From: Bacteroidales bacterium
GTDB taxonomy: Bacteria; Bacteroidota; Bacteroidia; Bacteroidales; Bacteroidaceae
Length of the DNA: 56,498 bases
Assembly (NCBI GenBank): GCA_004557035.1
Contig: SFFB01000024.1
Span: 1 to 56,498 of the forward strand
Direction of reading: 5' to 3'
Position numbers and translations under genes: made by a program. Below, piece by piece: positions 16,600 to 26,984 of this stretch (position 1 is its first letter; every line of letters starts with the position of its first letter). Below the pieces are notes generated by a model. The model saw only the letters and a program-made list of their open reading frames with translations, was not told where the DNA came from and ran no database searches.

Positions 16600-18177
16600 A
16601 TGCAAATCAAACGATACGAGCCCAAGTGGCGCGACGACTTCGTCCGTCTCAACCGCGACTGGATTGAGCATTATTTCCGTCTCGAAGAGGCCGACCTCCA
16701 CACGCTCTCAGCCGTCGAAGAGACCATCCTGAAGCCCGGGGGTGAAATCTTTTTTGCCCTCGACGAGGCCGACCGGCCCGTGGGCTGTGTGGCGCTCATC
16801 CGGCATGAGGCCGAAGGACGTTGGGAACTGGCCAAAATGGCTGTCGACCCTCAGTCGCGTGGCAAGGGCTACGGGCGTCGACTCGGTCTGTCGCTGATGA
16901 ACTACGCCCGGGCCATCGGCGTGGAGCGGCTCTATCTCGAGGCCAATACGGCGCTCGAAGCCTCGGTGGCACTCTATGAGAAACTGGGTTTCAAGCCCGG
17001 CGCCGGCGCCACGGGCCATTACGACCGCTGCAATCTCTTGATGGAAGCCGACCTCACGTCATTTCCTCCACAAACCTTCCTGCCCGACAACGATCCGCGT
17101 CTGCGTACGGCGCTCTTGCTCTCGGGCGGTGTGGACAGTGCGCTGGCGCTGCATCGTCTCTGCAGTCTTGGCGTGCGACCCGACGTCTACTACATCAAGA
17201 TTGGCCTCGAGGGTGAAGACTTGGGCTGTACGGCCGAAGAAGACATCGAGCTCTCCATCGTCACGGCGTGCCACTACGGGCTGCGCATGGAAGTTGTCGA
17301 CCTTCAGCAGGCCTATGCCGACCGAGTGTTGACCTATGTGGCCGACTGTGCCCGCCGTGGCTTCACGCCCAACCCCGACATAATGTGCAACCGCCTTATC
17401 AAATTTGGCGCCTTCGAGGAGCAGCGCGGTTTTGCCTACGACCGCATCGCCACGGGACACTATGCGCGTATCGACCGCAACGAGACCGACCGCACGCTGT
17501 GGATGAAAACCTCGCCCGACCTTGTGAAAGACCAGACTGACTTCCTTGCCCGTCTGAGCCGTCACCAACTCTCCAAACTGGTCTGTCCCATTGGCCATTT
17601 GAAGAAAGACGAAGTGCGCCGCCAGGCCCTCGAAGCCAAACTGCCCTCAGCCCGACGGCGCGACAGTCAAGGCATCTGTTTCCTTGGAAAAACCAACTAC
17701 AACGATCTGCTCACGCGCCTCCTGGGTAGCCGGAAGGGGCCTGTGATTGAGGCCGCCACGGGCCGCCGGGTGGGCGAGCACGAGGGACATTGGTTTCACA
17801 CCATCGGGCAGCGCAAAGGTCTGGGACTGGGCGGCGGACCGTGGTTTGTGACAGGCAAAGACCCGGTGAACAACATTGTCTACGTGGCCCACGGCTATGC
17901 GCCCGAGTCGGCCTATTGCCGCAGTTTCGTTCTGGCCGACTGCCGTTTCCTCACGGCCGACCCGTTTGGCGGAGCCGTCGAGGCAGAGATATTGTTCAAA
18001 ATCCGCCACACTGAGATACCGCGTCGCGGCCGCCTCACCCGTCTCGACGCCACCACTTGGCGCATCGACGCCGCCGAGGCCGTGCAGGGCGTGGCCCCGG
18101 GGCAGTTTGGTGTGGTCTATACCCCCGACGGACAGATTTGTGCCGGCTGTGGCGAAATTGCCGAGCGCATTGTCTGA
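16600..18177 (+). CDS. mnmA: GNAT acetyltransferase fused to tRNA 2-thiouridylase MnmA
   Basis: One uninterrupted 525-residue frame encodes two enzymes. Residues ~1-150 are a GNAT acyltransferase: LAKMAVDPQSRGKGYGRRLG is the acetyl-CoA pyrophosphate loop, and ASVALYEKLGF is the usual C-terminal part. Residues ~166-525 are MnmA, which activates U34 of tRNA(Lys/Glu/Gln) with ATP and inserts sulfur. It has the PP-loop SGGVDS at 175-180, catalytic Cys263 (NPDIMCNRLIKFG) and persulfide Cys360 (DSQGICFLGK), spaced 97 residues as in E. coli (102/199). GQRKGLGLGGGPWFV and the C-terminal barrel (APGQFGVVY) are complete. Both halves look active. The acceptor of the GNAT half is unknown. Confidence 0.93.
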   Translation: MQIKRYEPKWRDDFVRLNRDWIEHYFRLEEADLHTLSAVEETILKPGGEIFFALDEADRPVGCVALIRHEAEGRWELAKMAVDPQSRGKGYGRRLGLSLMNYARAIGVERLYLEANTALEASVALYEKLGFKPGAGATGHYDRCNLLMEADLTSFPPQTFLPDNDPRLRTALLLSGGVDSALALHRLCSLGVRPDVYYIKIGLEGEDLGCTAEEDIELSIVTACHYGLRMEVVDLQQAYADRVLTYVADCARRGFTPNPDIMCNRLIKFGAFEEQRGFAYDRIATGHYARIDRNETDRTLWMKTSPDLVKDQTDFLARLSRHQLSKLVCPIGHLKKDEVRRQALEAKLPSARRRDSQGICFLGKTNYNDLLTRLLGSRKGPVIEAATGRRVGEHEGHWFHTIGQRKGLGLGGGPWFVTGKDPVNNIVYVAHGYAPESAYCRSFVLADCRFLTADPFGGAVEAEILFKIRHTEIPRRGRLTRLDATTWRIDAAEAVQGVAPGQFGVVYTPDGQICAGCGEIAERIV

Positions 18178-18275
18178 GACCCTCCTCGTTTCACGATGGT
18201 CTGTGACGGCCGAGACTATGACTGAAAGAAGCCGTACAAAAAGACGGTTTGGGCGTGACAGAAAAAAGAAAACTT

Positions 18276-18328
18276 GGAATAAGGACAGATTTTGCTGGGA
18301 TAAGGACAGTTTTCCCTTTCCTTATCCC
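18276..18328 (+). repeat. 21-nt-period ATAAGGACAG repeat, site 1
   Basis: ATAAGGACAG begins at 18279 and again at 18300, exactly 21 nt apart. One further period on, the inverted form CCTTATCCC lies at 18320-18328 and can pair with GGGATAAGG (18297-18305). A terminator-like hairpin follows at 18342-18382. Three related sites occur near 32133, 40685 and 47718. Confidence 0.75.
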
Positions 18329-18341
18329 AACAACCCACTCA

Positions 18342-18382
18342 AAAAGAGCGGAGAAGACCCAATCGGCCTTCCCTGCTCTTTT
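18342..18382 (+). terminator. Putative rho-independent terminator after the GNAT-MnmA gene
   Basis: AAAAGAGC (18342-18349) pairs with GCTCTTTT (18375-18382), followed by CTTACGTCAAA. It is about 165 bp downstream of the stop codon. 18383-18611 shows nothing else that I can identify. Confidence 0.5.
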
Positions 18383-18611
18383 CTTACGTCAAAATTAAGG
18401 CTGAAAGAGGGATTTTCAAAAGACAAAACGACGGCGGCGTTTCAACAAATATCTTCCGTCCTTCTTGCCCTTGCTCTTTTGCTTGCCATTCCTGCGGCGC
18501 TCGGCCAGACAAGCGGAAGTGCTCCATCAGACACGGCTCAATCACGCTTCAATCCAATCCCCATAAAAATATAAATATGAGTGACAAATCCGACAGGCCG
18601 CGAATTTTGCG

Positions 18612-18619
18612 TATTTTTG
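18612..18619 (+). promoter_or_regulatory. -7 box TATTTTTG immediately upstream of tamB
   Basis: It matches TAnnTTTG and ends only 5 bp before the ATG at 18625, so transcription would start at or next to the start codon. A start at 18577 would place this box inside the coding region. Confidence 0.5.
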
Positions 18620-18624
18620 CAGCT

Positions 18625-21600
18625 ATGAAAAAGAAGCAACTCCGCAAGTGGCTCAAACGCCTTTTCTGGCTGCTTGCATCCCCGATAATTTTGTTTTTGG
18701 TTTTGGCCATTCTCATCTATCTGCCACCCGTGCAGCGGTGGGCGGTGGGTTTGGCTGCCGACAAACTGAGTGAAGAGACGGGTATGAAAATCACGGTGGG
18801 CAACGTGCGTTTGGCCTTCCCCCTTGACCTGGCTCTGCACGATGTGACAGCCATAGACGGGCGTGACACAGTGGCCGCGATGGAGGCTATGCGCCTTGAC
18901 GTCAAGCTGTTGCCTCTCTTCGAGGGACGTGCCGACATTGATAAATTCAGCCTCTACCGCGTCAAAGTCAATACAAAAAGTTTTGTGGCCGACACCTATA
19001 TCCGCGGCCACATAGACCGCCTCACCGCACAGTCGCACGGCGTGGAATGGGGCACGGGGAAGGTGCACCTCGACGAAGCCACGCTCGACGGTGCGCAGCT
19101 TTTTGTGGCAATGAGCGACACGGCCAAGGTGGAGCCCGACACAACGGCGGCCACACCATGGTTCATCACGGCCGACCGGCTCCAAGTGAAAAACACTTCC
19201 GTCAGTCTCTCAATGCCCGGCGACAGTCTGCGACTTTTTGCCCACATTGGCGACGCCCGGCTTTCGGCCCTAAACCTCAACACGGCCGCACCCGCAGTGA
19301 CGCTCAGCTCGTTTGACCTCAAAGACGGTGCAATCGCCTATGCCACAAGAGGCCGAAAGGATTCAAACAAAAAAATCGGCAACACCGCCTTCATGCTCTC
19401 GGGCACCCTGCTCTGGCAAAAGTTCATACCGGCCGACGGACTCGACCTCAACTATCTGGCCATCGACGGCCTGCGCCTCAAAGCCGACTCCCTCAGTTAT
19501 GCCGCCGACGGCACGCTCAAGGTCAACGTGCGGCAACTGCAATTTAAAGAACGCAGCGGACTCGAGGTGAAAGAGATGGCCGGCAGACTCTATATGGACT
19601 CGACACGTCTCTCACTGCCGAGTCTCACGCTGCGCACGCCACACTCACGGTTTGCCATTAAGGCCGACTTGGGCTTGAAAGCCTTCGACCAACACCCAAA
19701 CGGTGCGCTCTCACTCCATATCGATGCCGACATTGCGCCCGAAGACATCAAGACAGGCGGCCGGGGTTTTGTGCCCGACGAATGGCTTAAAGCATGGCCC
19801 AATACGCCGCTGGCCGTCGAAGCCGAAATGGAAGGCAACTTGGCGGCGGTGTCGCTGCGGTCGTTGGCCGTGCGCCTGCCGGGAGTGGCCGGCATAGCAC
19901 TGAGCGGACACGGCAAAGACTTGGTGTCTACTTGGCGACAGGGACAGGTGCACTTCACGGCCGACGTGACCGATTTCAAACGGCTCAAGGCGTTCTTGCC
20001 CAAAGACGTGGCCGGCAGTTTCGACATTCCCCGTGGCACCAGACTGAGCGGAGACGTTAAGATGGACGGCGACCAAATAGGCGGCGGAGTCAAGCTCCTC
20101 ACCGCAGGCGGACAGGCGACGGTCCAAGGGCGGCTCAACATTAAGAGCGAACAATATGACATTGACCTCAAAACAGACCGGTTGCCACTCGGCCGCCTGC
20201 TGCCCACGTCGGGTCTGTCGCCGCTCACAGCTCACGTCAAGGCGGCCGGACGGGGCTTTGACATGATGGCAAAAAACACAAAACTTAAGGCCGATGCCAA
20301 CATCTCACACTTTGCCCTCGAACAAATAGACTTGGGCGGCATCACGGCCAACGCCACCCTCTCAGGAGGTGAAGCCGTGGCCGACTTCCAAATGGCCACG
20401 CCCGTCGTTGAAGGCTCAGGACAACTCAAAGCCCAACTGGGCCGAGAGATTTTTGCCACACTCACGGCCGACCTGCCCGAAGTGAACCTGCAACGCATCG
20501 CCGCGCTCAAAGACACACTGAGCCTCGGCGTGGCATGCAATCTTGACCTCAAAGCCTCTGACGACTTCTCTGACATCCGTTTGGGCGGTGCACTTGAAAA
20601 CATCCGATTCCTCACACCCAAGCGAAGCATTCCGGCCAAAGACTTGACGTTTGACCTCGCCACAAACAGCGACACCACTGAGGCTCACATTAATGCCGGC
20701 GACCTCACGCTCGCACTCAATGCCCAAGGTGCCATAGACCGCATCACAGACGGGCTGGCGGCAATGGGCGGCGAACTGTCGCGACAAATGACCCATAAAA
20801 TCATCGACTTGGAAGCCGTCAAGGCCAAAATGCCGACCTTGGCGTTCAACCTCACGGCCGGAGCCGACAACCCACTGAGCAAGATTATGCTATATAAAGG
20901 CATAGGCTACCGTTCGGCAGATGTCAAACTGGCCACTTCGCCAACCGACGGACTCACCGGACACCTACACGTGGGCGCGCTCAAAAACGGTGGCATCCTG
21001 CTTGACACGGTCTGTCTGGCCCTTCGTCAAGACACGGCCGGACTGAAAATGGACGGCGAAATCAAGAACTACACGAAGAAAAATCCCAACCACTTCACAC
21101 TGCAATTGGCCTCAGAGATATTGCCCTCTGAAGCAAACGTGCATCTGGCCTTCTTTGACGACGCCGGACGCAAAGGCATAGACCTCGGTCTGAAAGCCGA
21201 AGCACCGGGCGGCGACTACCTGGCCCTAAGCCTCTTCCCCCATCATCCGGTCATCGCCTACCGTAACTTTACGGTCAACGATGGGAACTTCATCAAAATG
21301 GAGCGAGGCGGTCGCCTCAGTGCCGACGTGAAACTGCTGGCCGACGACGGCACCGGACTCAACATCTATGGCCAACCCACTGACTCGGTGAACGACCTCA
21401 CGCTGAGCATTGCTTCACTCAATCTGGGTGAGCTCTCGAGCGTGATGCCCTATTTGCCACAACTGAGCGGCAAACTCTACGGCGACTTCCACCTGACAGA
21501 CCATTTTGTGGAAAAATCACTCTCGGCCGCAGGGTCGTTCTCAATCGACGACTTTGTGTTTGAAGGCACACCGCTCGGCGACCTCGGTCTCGAGGCATTC

Positions 21601-23277
21601 TACCTGCCTAAAGCAGACGGCGAGCACTATGCCAACGCTTATGTGAGCGCCGGCGGCAACGAGGTGCTACAATGTGAAGGCACATATAAAGACGAACAGT
21701 TTGAAGGACAAGCCACACTGCTCGACTGCCCGCTGCGACTGCTTGACGGCTTTATGGCCGAGGCAGGCATGGGCTTCAAAGGTACGGCCGGCGGACAACT
21801 CAGCCTCAGCGGCACCACCGACCATATGAGCCTCAACGGACAAATTGACTTGGACTCAGCACGTATCTACAGCAACACCTACGGCTTTGACTTTGGTATG
21901 GACGAACGCCCCATTACCATCACCAATAGCCGACTGCAATTTGACGACTACCGCCTCACGTCAAAAACCGACCAAAACCCGCTCATCATGAACGGCTACC
22001 TTGATATGGCCGACTTCTCACAAATGAGACTCGACTTCGACATGAAGGCGCGCAACTTTGAACTCATCAACGCTAAACACACACCGACTTCGTTGCTCTT
22101 TGGCAAAGTATATGCCGACTTCGACGGACGACTCTACGGACGCGTAGACCAACTCACCATACGAGGCAACCTCAGCGTGCTCGACCGCACCGATATGACG
22201 TATATTCTCAAAGACTCTCCCCTCACGGTCGAGGACCAACTGAGCGGCTTGGTCACTTTCACCGACTTCTCAGACACCATTCAAGTGGAAGAGAACGAAA
22301 CCATGGCCACGTCTGGCTTTGACCTCACTCTCGGTGTCAGCATCAGCGACGCCGCACGCTTCTGCTGCAATCTGAGCGAAGACGGCTCCAACTATGTCAA
22401 TCTCGAAGGCGGAGGCGACCTCACTATGCGCATCACCCATCAAGGCGACCTGCGACTCACAGGACGGCTCACGGCACAAAGCGGCAAAATGAAATACTCG
22501 CTGCCCATCATTCCACTCAAAACATTCGATATCGCCAGCGGTAGCTACGTGGAATTTACGGGCGACCCAGCTAATCCCACACTCAACATTTCTGCCACCG
22601 AAACCGTGCGCACCACCATCACCGAAAACGACCAACCGCGAGCCGTGACCTTCAACGTGGGCGTGGACATCACCAAACCGCTCTCAGACATGGGGCTCGC
22701 CTTTACAATCGAAGCACCCGACGACCTCAGCATGCAAAACCAACTGGTATCTATGTCGCCCGAGCAACGCAACAAAGCCGCCATAGCCATGCTCGCCACC
22801 GGAATGTTTATGACCGACGAAATGATGACCTCCGGCGGAAGCGGTTTTAAGGCAAGCAATGCCCTCAACGCTTTCTTGCAAAGCGAAATACAAAACATTG
22901 CGGCGGGCGCCTTGCGCACTTTCGACATCTCGGTGGGTATGGAAAACAGCACAAGCGAGACGGGCACCACCACGACCGACTACTCATTCCGTTTTGCCAA
23001 ACGCTTCTGGAACAACCGCATCAGCGTCATACTGGGCGGCAAGGTGAGCACCGGACAAGACGCACAAAACACTGCAGGAAGCTTCATCGACAACGTGGCC
23101 GTGGAATACCGACTCGACCAAAGCGCCACACGATACGTCAAAGTGTTCTACGACCGCAGCGCACAAGACCCACTCGAGGGACAACTCACCCAAACCGGCG
23201 CCGGTCTCATCTTGCGACGCAAAACAGACCGACTCGGCGAATTGTTTATATTTAAGCGCAAAAACAAAAAGCAATAA
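18625..23277 (+). CDS. tamB: Translocation and assembly module protein TamB (DUF490)
   Basis: About 1550 residues: a positively charged start (MKKKQLRKWLKR), one membrane anchor (~10-34, LFWLLASPIILFLVLAILIYL), then a very long repetitive beta-rich region of the AsmA/TamB type. The C-terminal DUF490 region includes GRLTAQSGKMKYSLPIIPLK and SGSYVEFTGDPANPTLNISA. TamB-like proteins bridge the periplasm and help insert outer-membrane proteins or move phospholipids, partnered by a BamA-family protein; here that would be the downstream tamL. I chose ATG 18625 because it gives a normal signal anchor; the longer start at 18577 adds MSDKSDRPRILRIFAA and overlaps a promoter box. Confidence 0.9.
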   Translation: MKKKQLRKWLKRLFWLLASPIILFLVLAILIYLPPVQRWAVGLAADKLSEETGMKITVGNVRLAFPLDLALHDVTAIDGRDTVAAMEAMRLDVKLLPLFEGRADIDKFSLYRVKVNTKSFVADTYIRGHIDRLTAQSHGVEWGTGKVHLDEATLDGAQLFVAMSDTAKVEPDTTAATPWFITADRLQVKNTSVSLSMPGDSLRLFAHIGDARLSALNLNTAAPAVTLSSFDLKDGAIAYATRGRKDSNKKIGNTAFMLSGTLLWQKFIPADGLDLNYLAIDGLRLKADSLSYAADGTLKVNVRQLQFKERSGLEVKEMAGRLYMDSTRLSLPSLTLRTPHSRFAIKADLGLKAFDQHPNGALSLHIDADIAPEDIKTGGRGFVPDEWLKAWPNTPLAVEAEMEGNLAAVSLRSLAVRLPGVAGIALSGHGKDLVSTWRQGQVHFTADVTDFKRLKAFLPKDVAGSFDIPRGTRLSGDVKMDGDQIGGGVKLLTAGGQATVQGRLNIKSEQYDIDLKTDRLPLGRLLPTSGLSPLTAHVKAAGRGFDMMAKNTKLKADANISHFALEQIDLGGITANATLSGGEAVADFQMATPVVEGSGQLKAQLGREIFATLTADLPEVNLQRIAALKDTLSLGVACNLDLKASDDFSDIRLGGALENIRFLTPKRSIPAKDLTFDLATNSDTTEAHINAGDLTLALNAQGAIDRITDGLAAMGGELSRQMTHKIIDLEAVKAKMPTLAFNLTAGADNPLSKIMLYKGIGYRSADVKLATSPTDGLTGHLHVGALKNGGILLDTVCLALRQDTAGLKMDGEIKNYTKKNPNHFTLQLASEILPSEANVHLAFFDDAGRKGIDLGLKAEAPGGDYLALSLFPHHPVIAYRNFTVNDGNFIKMERGGRLSADVKLLADDGTGLNIYGQPTDSVNDLTLSIASLNLGELSSVMPYLPQLSGKLYGDFHLTDHFVEKSLSAAGSFSIDDFVFEGTPLGDLGLEAFYLPKADGEHYANAYVSAGGNEVLQCEGTYKDEQFEGQATLLDCPLRLLDGFMAEAGMGFKGTAGGQLSLSGTTDHMSLNGQIDLDSARIYSNTYGFDFGMDERPITITNSRLQFDDYRLTSKTDQNPLIMNGYLDMADFSQMRLDFDMKARNFELINAKHTPTSLLFGKVYADFDGRLYGRVDQLTIRGNLSVLDRTDMTYILKDSPLTVEDQLSGLVTFTDFSDTIQVEENETMATSGFDLTLGVSISDAARFCCNLSEDGSNYVNLEGGGDLTMRITHQGDLRLTGRLTAQSGKMKYSLPIIPLKTFDIASGSYVEFTGDPANPTLNISATETVRTTITENDQPRAVTFNVGVDITKPLSDMGLAFTIEAPDDLSMQNQLVSMSPEQRNKAAIAMLATGMFMTDEMMTSGGSGFKASNALNAFLQSEIQNIAAGALRTFDISVGMENSTSETGTTTTDYSFRFAKRFWNNRISVILGGKVSTGQDAQNTAGSFIDNVAVEYRLDQSATRYVKVFYDRSAQDPLEGQLTQTGAGLILRRKTDRLGELFIFKRKNKKQ

Positions 23278-23320
23278 CCCACACGCCACCACACAACACG
23301 CACCACACCATATATATAAT

Positions 23321-25813
23321 ATGTCCTTTATCAAACACACACCATATCTTCTCATTGCCGTTTTGTTGCTCTCGGCATGCTCCACCACAAAGAACCTGCC
23401 GGAGGGCGAGCAACTCTATATTGGTATAGACCACATCAGTTACACCGGAGAACCCGTCAAGGCGAGCCGAAACAAAAAAGCCGTCACGACAGACTCCGCC
23501 GGTGTCATCATCGCTGTTGCCGATGCCGTCGACGCAGTCGAACAGTTGCTCTCCGGAGGTAGCCCGACCTCGACAACCGAAACCGCCACGACCGAACCCA
23601 CCGACAAAGCCGCACGGCGTGCCTTGCGCGAGAAAGAACGTGCCGAAGCCGAGGCCTTCGAGACTGCCCGTAGCGAAGTCGAAGCAGTCTTGGCCTATCC
23701 GCCCAACAACGCCCTGTTCGGTTCGTCCACAATGCGCTCACCGCTCCCCTTCGGCCTTTGGGCCTACAATGCTTTCGTCGGAAAAACAAAAGGCATGGGC
23801 CGATGGCTTTTCAAAACCTTTGCCGCCGACCCCGTGTTAGTCAGCAAGGTGAGCCCGGATATGCGCGCCCGTATTGCCGAAAACACTTTGAAAAACTATG
23901 GCTACTTTCACGGCCGCGCCGGCTACGAAGTCATCACACAAAAAAATCCGCGCAAGGCCCGCATTGCCTACAACGTCCACGCCGGCCCTTTATGGCGGCT
24001 CGACTCCATAACCTACCTGAACTTTCCCCCACGCGCCGACAGTCTGTTACGTGCCACCGCTTACGCCTCACACCTTCACAGCGGCGACGCCTTTAGGGCT
24101 GTCAACCTCTCTGACGAGCGCAGCCGCATAGAGCAACTCTTCCGCGAAAACGGCTATTTCTACTACACTGCCGCCCATACCACCTTCAGCGCCGACACCC
24201 TTATTCGTCCCGGCTACGTCTGGCTTCGTGTTCAGCCCGACCCCTCACGGCCTGCCAATGTCCGCCGACAGTGGTACATCGGCCGCACCCACGTCAGCAT
24301 GCGCCGCTCGGCCGACGATGTTCTTGACCACACGTTGCGCCGCCGAGACTATATCTATTCTTATAGTGGCGAAAAGATGCCCCTGAGAGCGTCGGTATGG
24401 CGCCGAGCCATAAGCCACCGCCGAGGCGACCTATTTCGCCTAAGCGACAGCAACGAGACACTCGAAAAACTCGGCAATACAGGTGTGTTTAGCGGTATGG
24501 ACATCAACTATGTGCCGCGCGACACCACTTCTACATGCGACACCCTCGACGTCTACGTTACCACAGTCATCGACCGCCTCTTTGACAGCAGTTTTGAGAC
24601 CAACGCCACGCTGAAGAGCAATGGTCAAGTAGGCCCCGGCGTGAGTTACAGCATAGCCAAACGAAACGCCTTCCGTGGCGGCGAACGCGTCAGCTTCAAA
24701 ATCTATGGCAGCTACGAATGGCAAACCAAATGGAACCAAACCAGTGGCGACCGCTCCCTACTCAACTCCTATGAGCTCGGCACCTCTCTCTCTCTCGACT
24801 TTCCCCGTCTCATAGTGCCTAAAAGTGACCGCCGCCGTCGCCACCGGCCAGGGAGCACCACATTCTCTCTCAGCGCAGACTGGAAAAACCGTGCCAACTT
24901 TTTCGGCATAGTCACCTTTGGCGCCGACATGACCTATAAGTGGCGCCGTCGTTCCACCATCACTCACGAATTCACGCCCTTCAGTCTTGAGTTTGACAAG
25001 ATGATACACAAGACTGCCGCTTTCGATTCCATCATGACGGCCAACCCGGCGCTCTACGTCTCCATGCGCGACCAGTTTGTGCCCGCTATGTCCTACACCA
25101 TGACCTACCAAGCCGCCGCCACCCATCGCAATCCGCTATGGTTGCAGCTATCGGTAAAAGAAGCCGGCGGTCTCACCTCGGGGCTCTTTGCTGCTGCGGG
25201 CAAACCATTTAACGAGTCGGGCAAACGACTTTTTGGCAGTCCCTTTGCCCAGTTTGTCAAGTTGACGGCCGAGGCCCACGAAACCTTCCGCCTCACCTCT
25301 GGTTTGTCGCTGGCCACACGCCTTTTTGCCGGCGCCATCTATAGTTATGGCAATGCCGACCACGCTCCCTATAGCGAACAATTCTCTGTGGGTGGAGCGG
25401 GCAGCATTCGCGCCTTCACCATCCGCACCATAGGCCCTGGTAGCTACCGTGCCACACAATCTAAATATGCCTATATCGACCAGACAGGTGACATCAAACT
25501 TGAGGGCAATATCGAACTTCGTGCCCGCCTATTGGGAAGCCTTCACGGCGCCGTGTTTTTGGATGCCGGAAATGTGTGGCTGATGCGTGAAGACCCTCTT
25601 CGTCCCGGCGGTAAGTTTAGTGGTCAGAACCTGAAACACATCGCTGTGGGCACGGGTGCCGGTCTGCGCTACGACCTTGAGTTCATTGTGCTTCGCCTTG
25701 ACTTTGGCATTGGCCTGCATGCACCCTACGCCACATCGAAAAAAGGATTTTATAATATTGAAAGGTTCAAAGATGGCTTTGCCTTCCATTTTGCCATTGG
25801 CTATCCGTTCTAA
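23321..25813 (+). CDS. tamL: TamL-like BamA/TamA-family outer-membrane lipoprotein
   Basis: The 830-residue protein starts with a lipoprotein signal ending LLLSAC (Cys20), unlike proteobacterial TamA, which is not lipidated. POTRA-like sequence follows (~200-400), then a 16-strand-type barrel ending AFHFAIGYPF. The Omp85 motif is seen in FSVGGAGSIRAF, equivalent to the VRGF/Y loop. A charged Ala/Glu/Arg insert (~90-125) is unusual. It lies 43 bp downstream of tamB and almost certainly forms a TamB-TamL pair for outer-membrane assembly. Its stop overlaps by 4 bp the stop of the convergent outer-membrane factor gene. Confidence 0.9.
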   Translation: MSFIKHTPYLLIAVLLLSACSTTKNLPEGEQLYIGIDHISYTGEPVKASRNKKAVTTDSAGVIIAVADAVDAVEQLLSGGSPTSTTETATTEPTDKAARRALREKERAEAEAFETARSEVEAVLAYPPNNALFGSSTMRSPLPFGLWAYNAFVGKTKGMGRWLFKTFAADPVLVSKVSPDMRARIAENTLKNYGYFHGRAGYEVITQKNPRKARIAYNVHAGPLWRLDSITYLNFPPRADSLLRATAYASHLHSGDAFRAVNLSDERSRIEQLFRENGYFYYTAAHTTFSADTLIRPGYVWLRVQPDPSRPANVRRQWYIGRTHVSMRRSADDVLDHTLRRRDYIYSYSGEKMPLRASVWRRAISHRRGDLFRLSDSNETLEKLGNTGVFSGMDINYVPRDTTSTCDTLDVYVTTVIDRLFDSSFETNATLKSNGQVGPGVSYSIAKRNAFRGGERVSFKIYGSYEWQTKWNQTSGDRSLLNSYELGTSLSLDFPRLIVPKSDRRRRHRPGSTTFSLSADWKNRANFFGIVTFGADMTYKWRRRSTITHEFTPFSLEFDKMIHKTAAFDSIMTANPALYVSMRDQFVPAMSYTMTYQAAATHRNPLWLQLSVKEAGGLTSGLFAAAGKPFNESGKRLFGSPFAQFVKLTAEAHETFRLTSGLSLATRLFAGAIYSYGNADHAPYSEQFSVGGAGSIRAFTIRTIGPGSYRATQSKYAYIDQTGDIKLEGNIELRARLLGSLHGAVFLDAGNVWLMREDPLRPGGKFSGQNLKHIAVGTGAGLRYDLEFIVLRLDFGIGLHAPYATSKKGFYNIERFKDGFAFHFAIGYPF

Positions 25814-26968
25814 AAAATCGATGTCTGCGCCGCCCAAAGTTCGGTCAAGATTTGATGCAATTCGCGCATAGTGTCCAATCTTTTCTGCCGCAACTCAAAC
25901 AAGCTTCTGTGCCCCACGAGGTAGTCGGCCATAGCGATGCGGCCGCTATGGAGTGCGCGGCCAAGCCATGCGACGCCTTCGGCCTCGCCGAGCGCTTGGT
26001 CGTAGTATGCCGCCAAGGCTTTCAGCGCTTCGGCACGTTCATATTTTTCTTTCAAAAAGCCTCTCACTTGTTCTTCTGCATCGGCCCGACGGCTCTCGGC
26101 CGCTGCCTGTTCGGCTATGGCCTGTTTGGCCCGACGGCTGCCGCCAAAAAGCGGTAGGCTGAGCCCTATCGTATTCTCCCATAAAGCCCACCGAAAGGCG
26201 CGGCAAACGGTTTTGGCGGGCCACCTTCACGCTTTGCTCGGCCTCTCTCACTTCTGCGCTCATAGCTGCAAGGGTGGGATGATTGGCTAAGACGGTCGAC
26301 CAAAGTTCCTCGAACCTTTGAGGTATGGCCACTGGAGGAAAGATCGTATCGTTGAGCGTCACACTATGGCCGCCACAAAGCCGTTCAAGTGTAGCCAATG
26401 CTCCTCGACGCTCAGCCTCGCTCTGTCGGAGTTCGCCCTCAATGCCGGCCAACTCAAGCCGGGCGGCACGGAGGGCCAAGGCGTCGCGGCGTCCGTATTC
26501 TGTTTCTTTTTGCACGAGACGTGACATCGTCTCAAGGTTTTGGCGTTTCGTCTCAAGCAGTCGTACCGTGGCATTATAATATATGACGTCGATGCATGCC
26601 TGCCGAGCTTCGACGACAATCTCTACGGCCCGGGCGTGATAACGGCTTTGGGCCAAGGCTTCACGACTTCGGGCCCACGAGCGTTTGGCTCCCGTGAGCG
26701 TGGCCACGTCGAAGGTTTGCGACACACTGAAGTCTTTGCGCTCGCCCAGCGAGCGCGGTCCTCCCCATAGGTAGCCGAAATCCATAGTGGCATCGTCGAG
26801 CGAGAGGTCGGCACGAGAGGCGGCGTTGTCGGCCGCCAGTTCGGCCCGGAGTGCTTTGAGCGTGGTGTTGTGGGTAAAAACGCTATCCATCACGGCGTCT
26901 ATACCCGTTTGGGCACTAAGTGGGAGGGAAGAGAAAAAGATGGAAAGAATGAGGAATTTGGTTTTCAT
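25810..26968 (-). pseudogene. TolC-like outer-membrane efflux protein, frameshifted
   Basis: The first part (26968 to ~26175) has a signal peptide (MKTKFLILSIFFSSLPLSAQ) and the alpha-helical outer-membrane-factor fold of heavy-metal RND systems (CusC/CzcC-like; AEVREAEQSVKVARQNRLPR). After LSVGFMGE the frame is lost at about 26172-26178. Continuing in another frame gives TIGLSLPLFGGSRRAKQAIA, then VRGFLKEKYERAEALK, to the stop at 25810, which completes a normal ~385-residue protein. A small indel (net -2 or +1) explains the break. It could be a true mutation or a sequencing/assembly error. It is the last gene of the RND unit. Confidence 0.85.
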
Positions 26969-26984
26969 ATTTTTTTGTTTTTTT

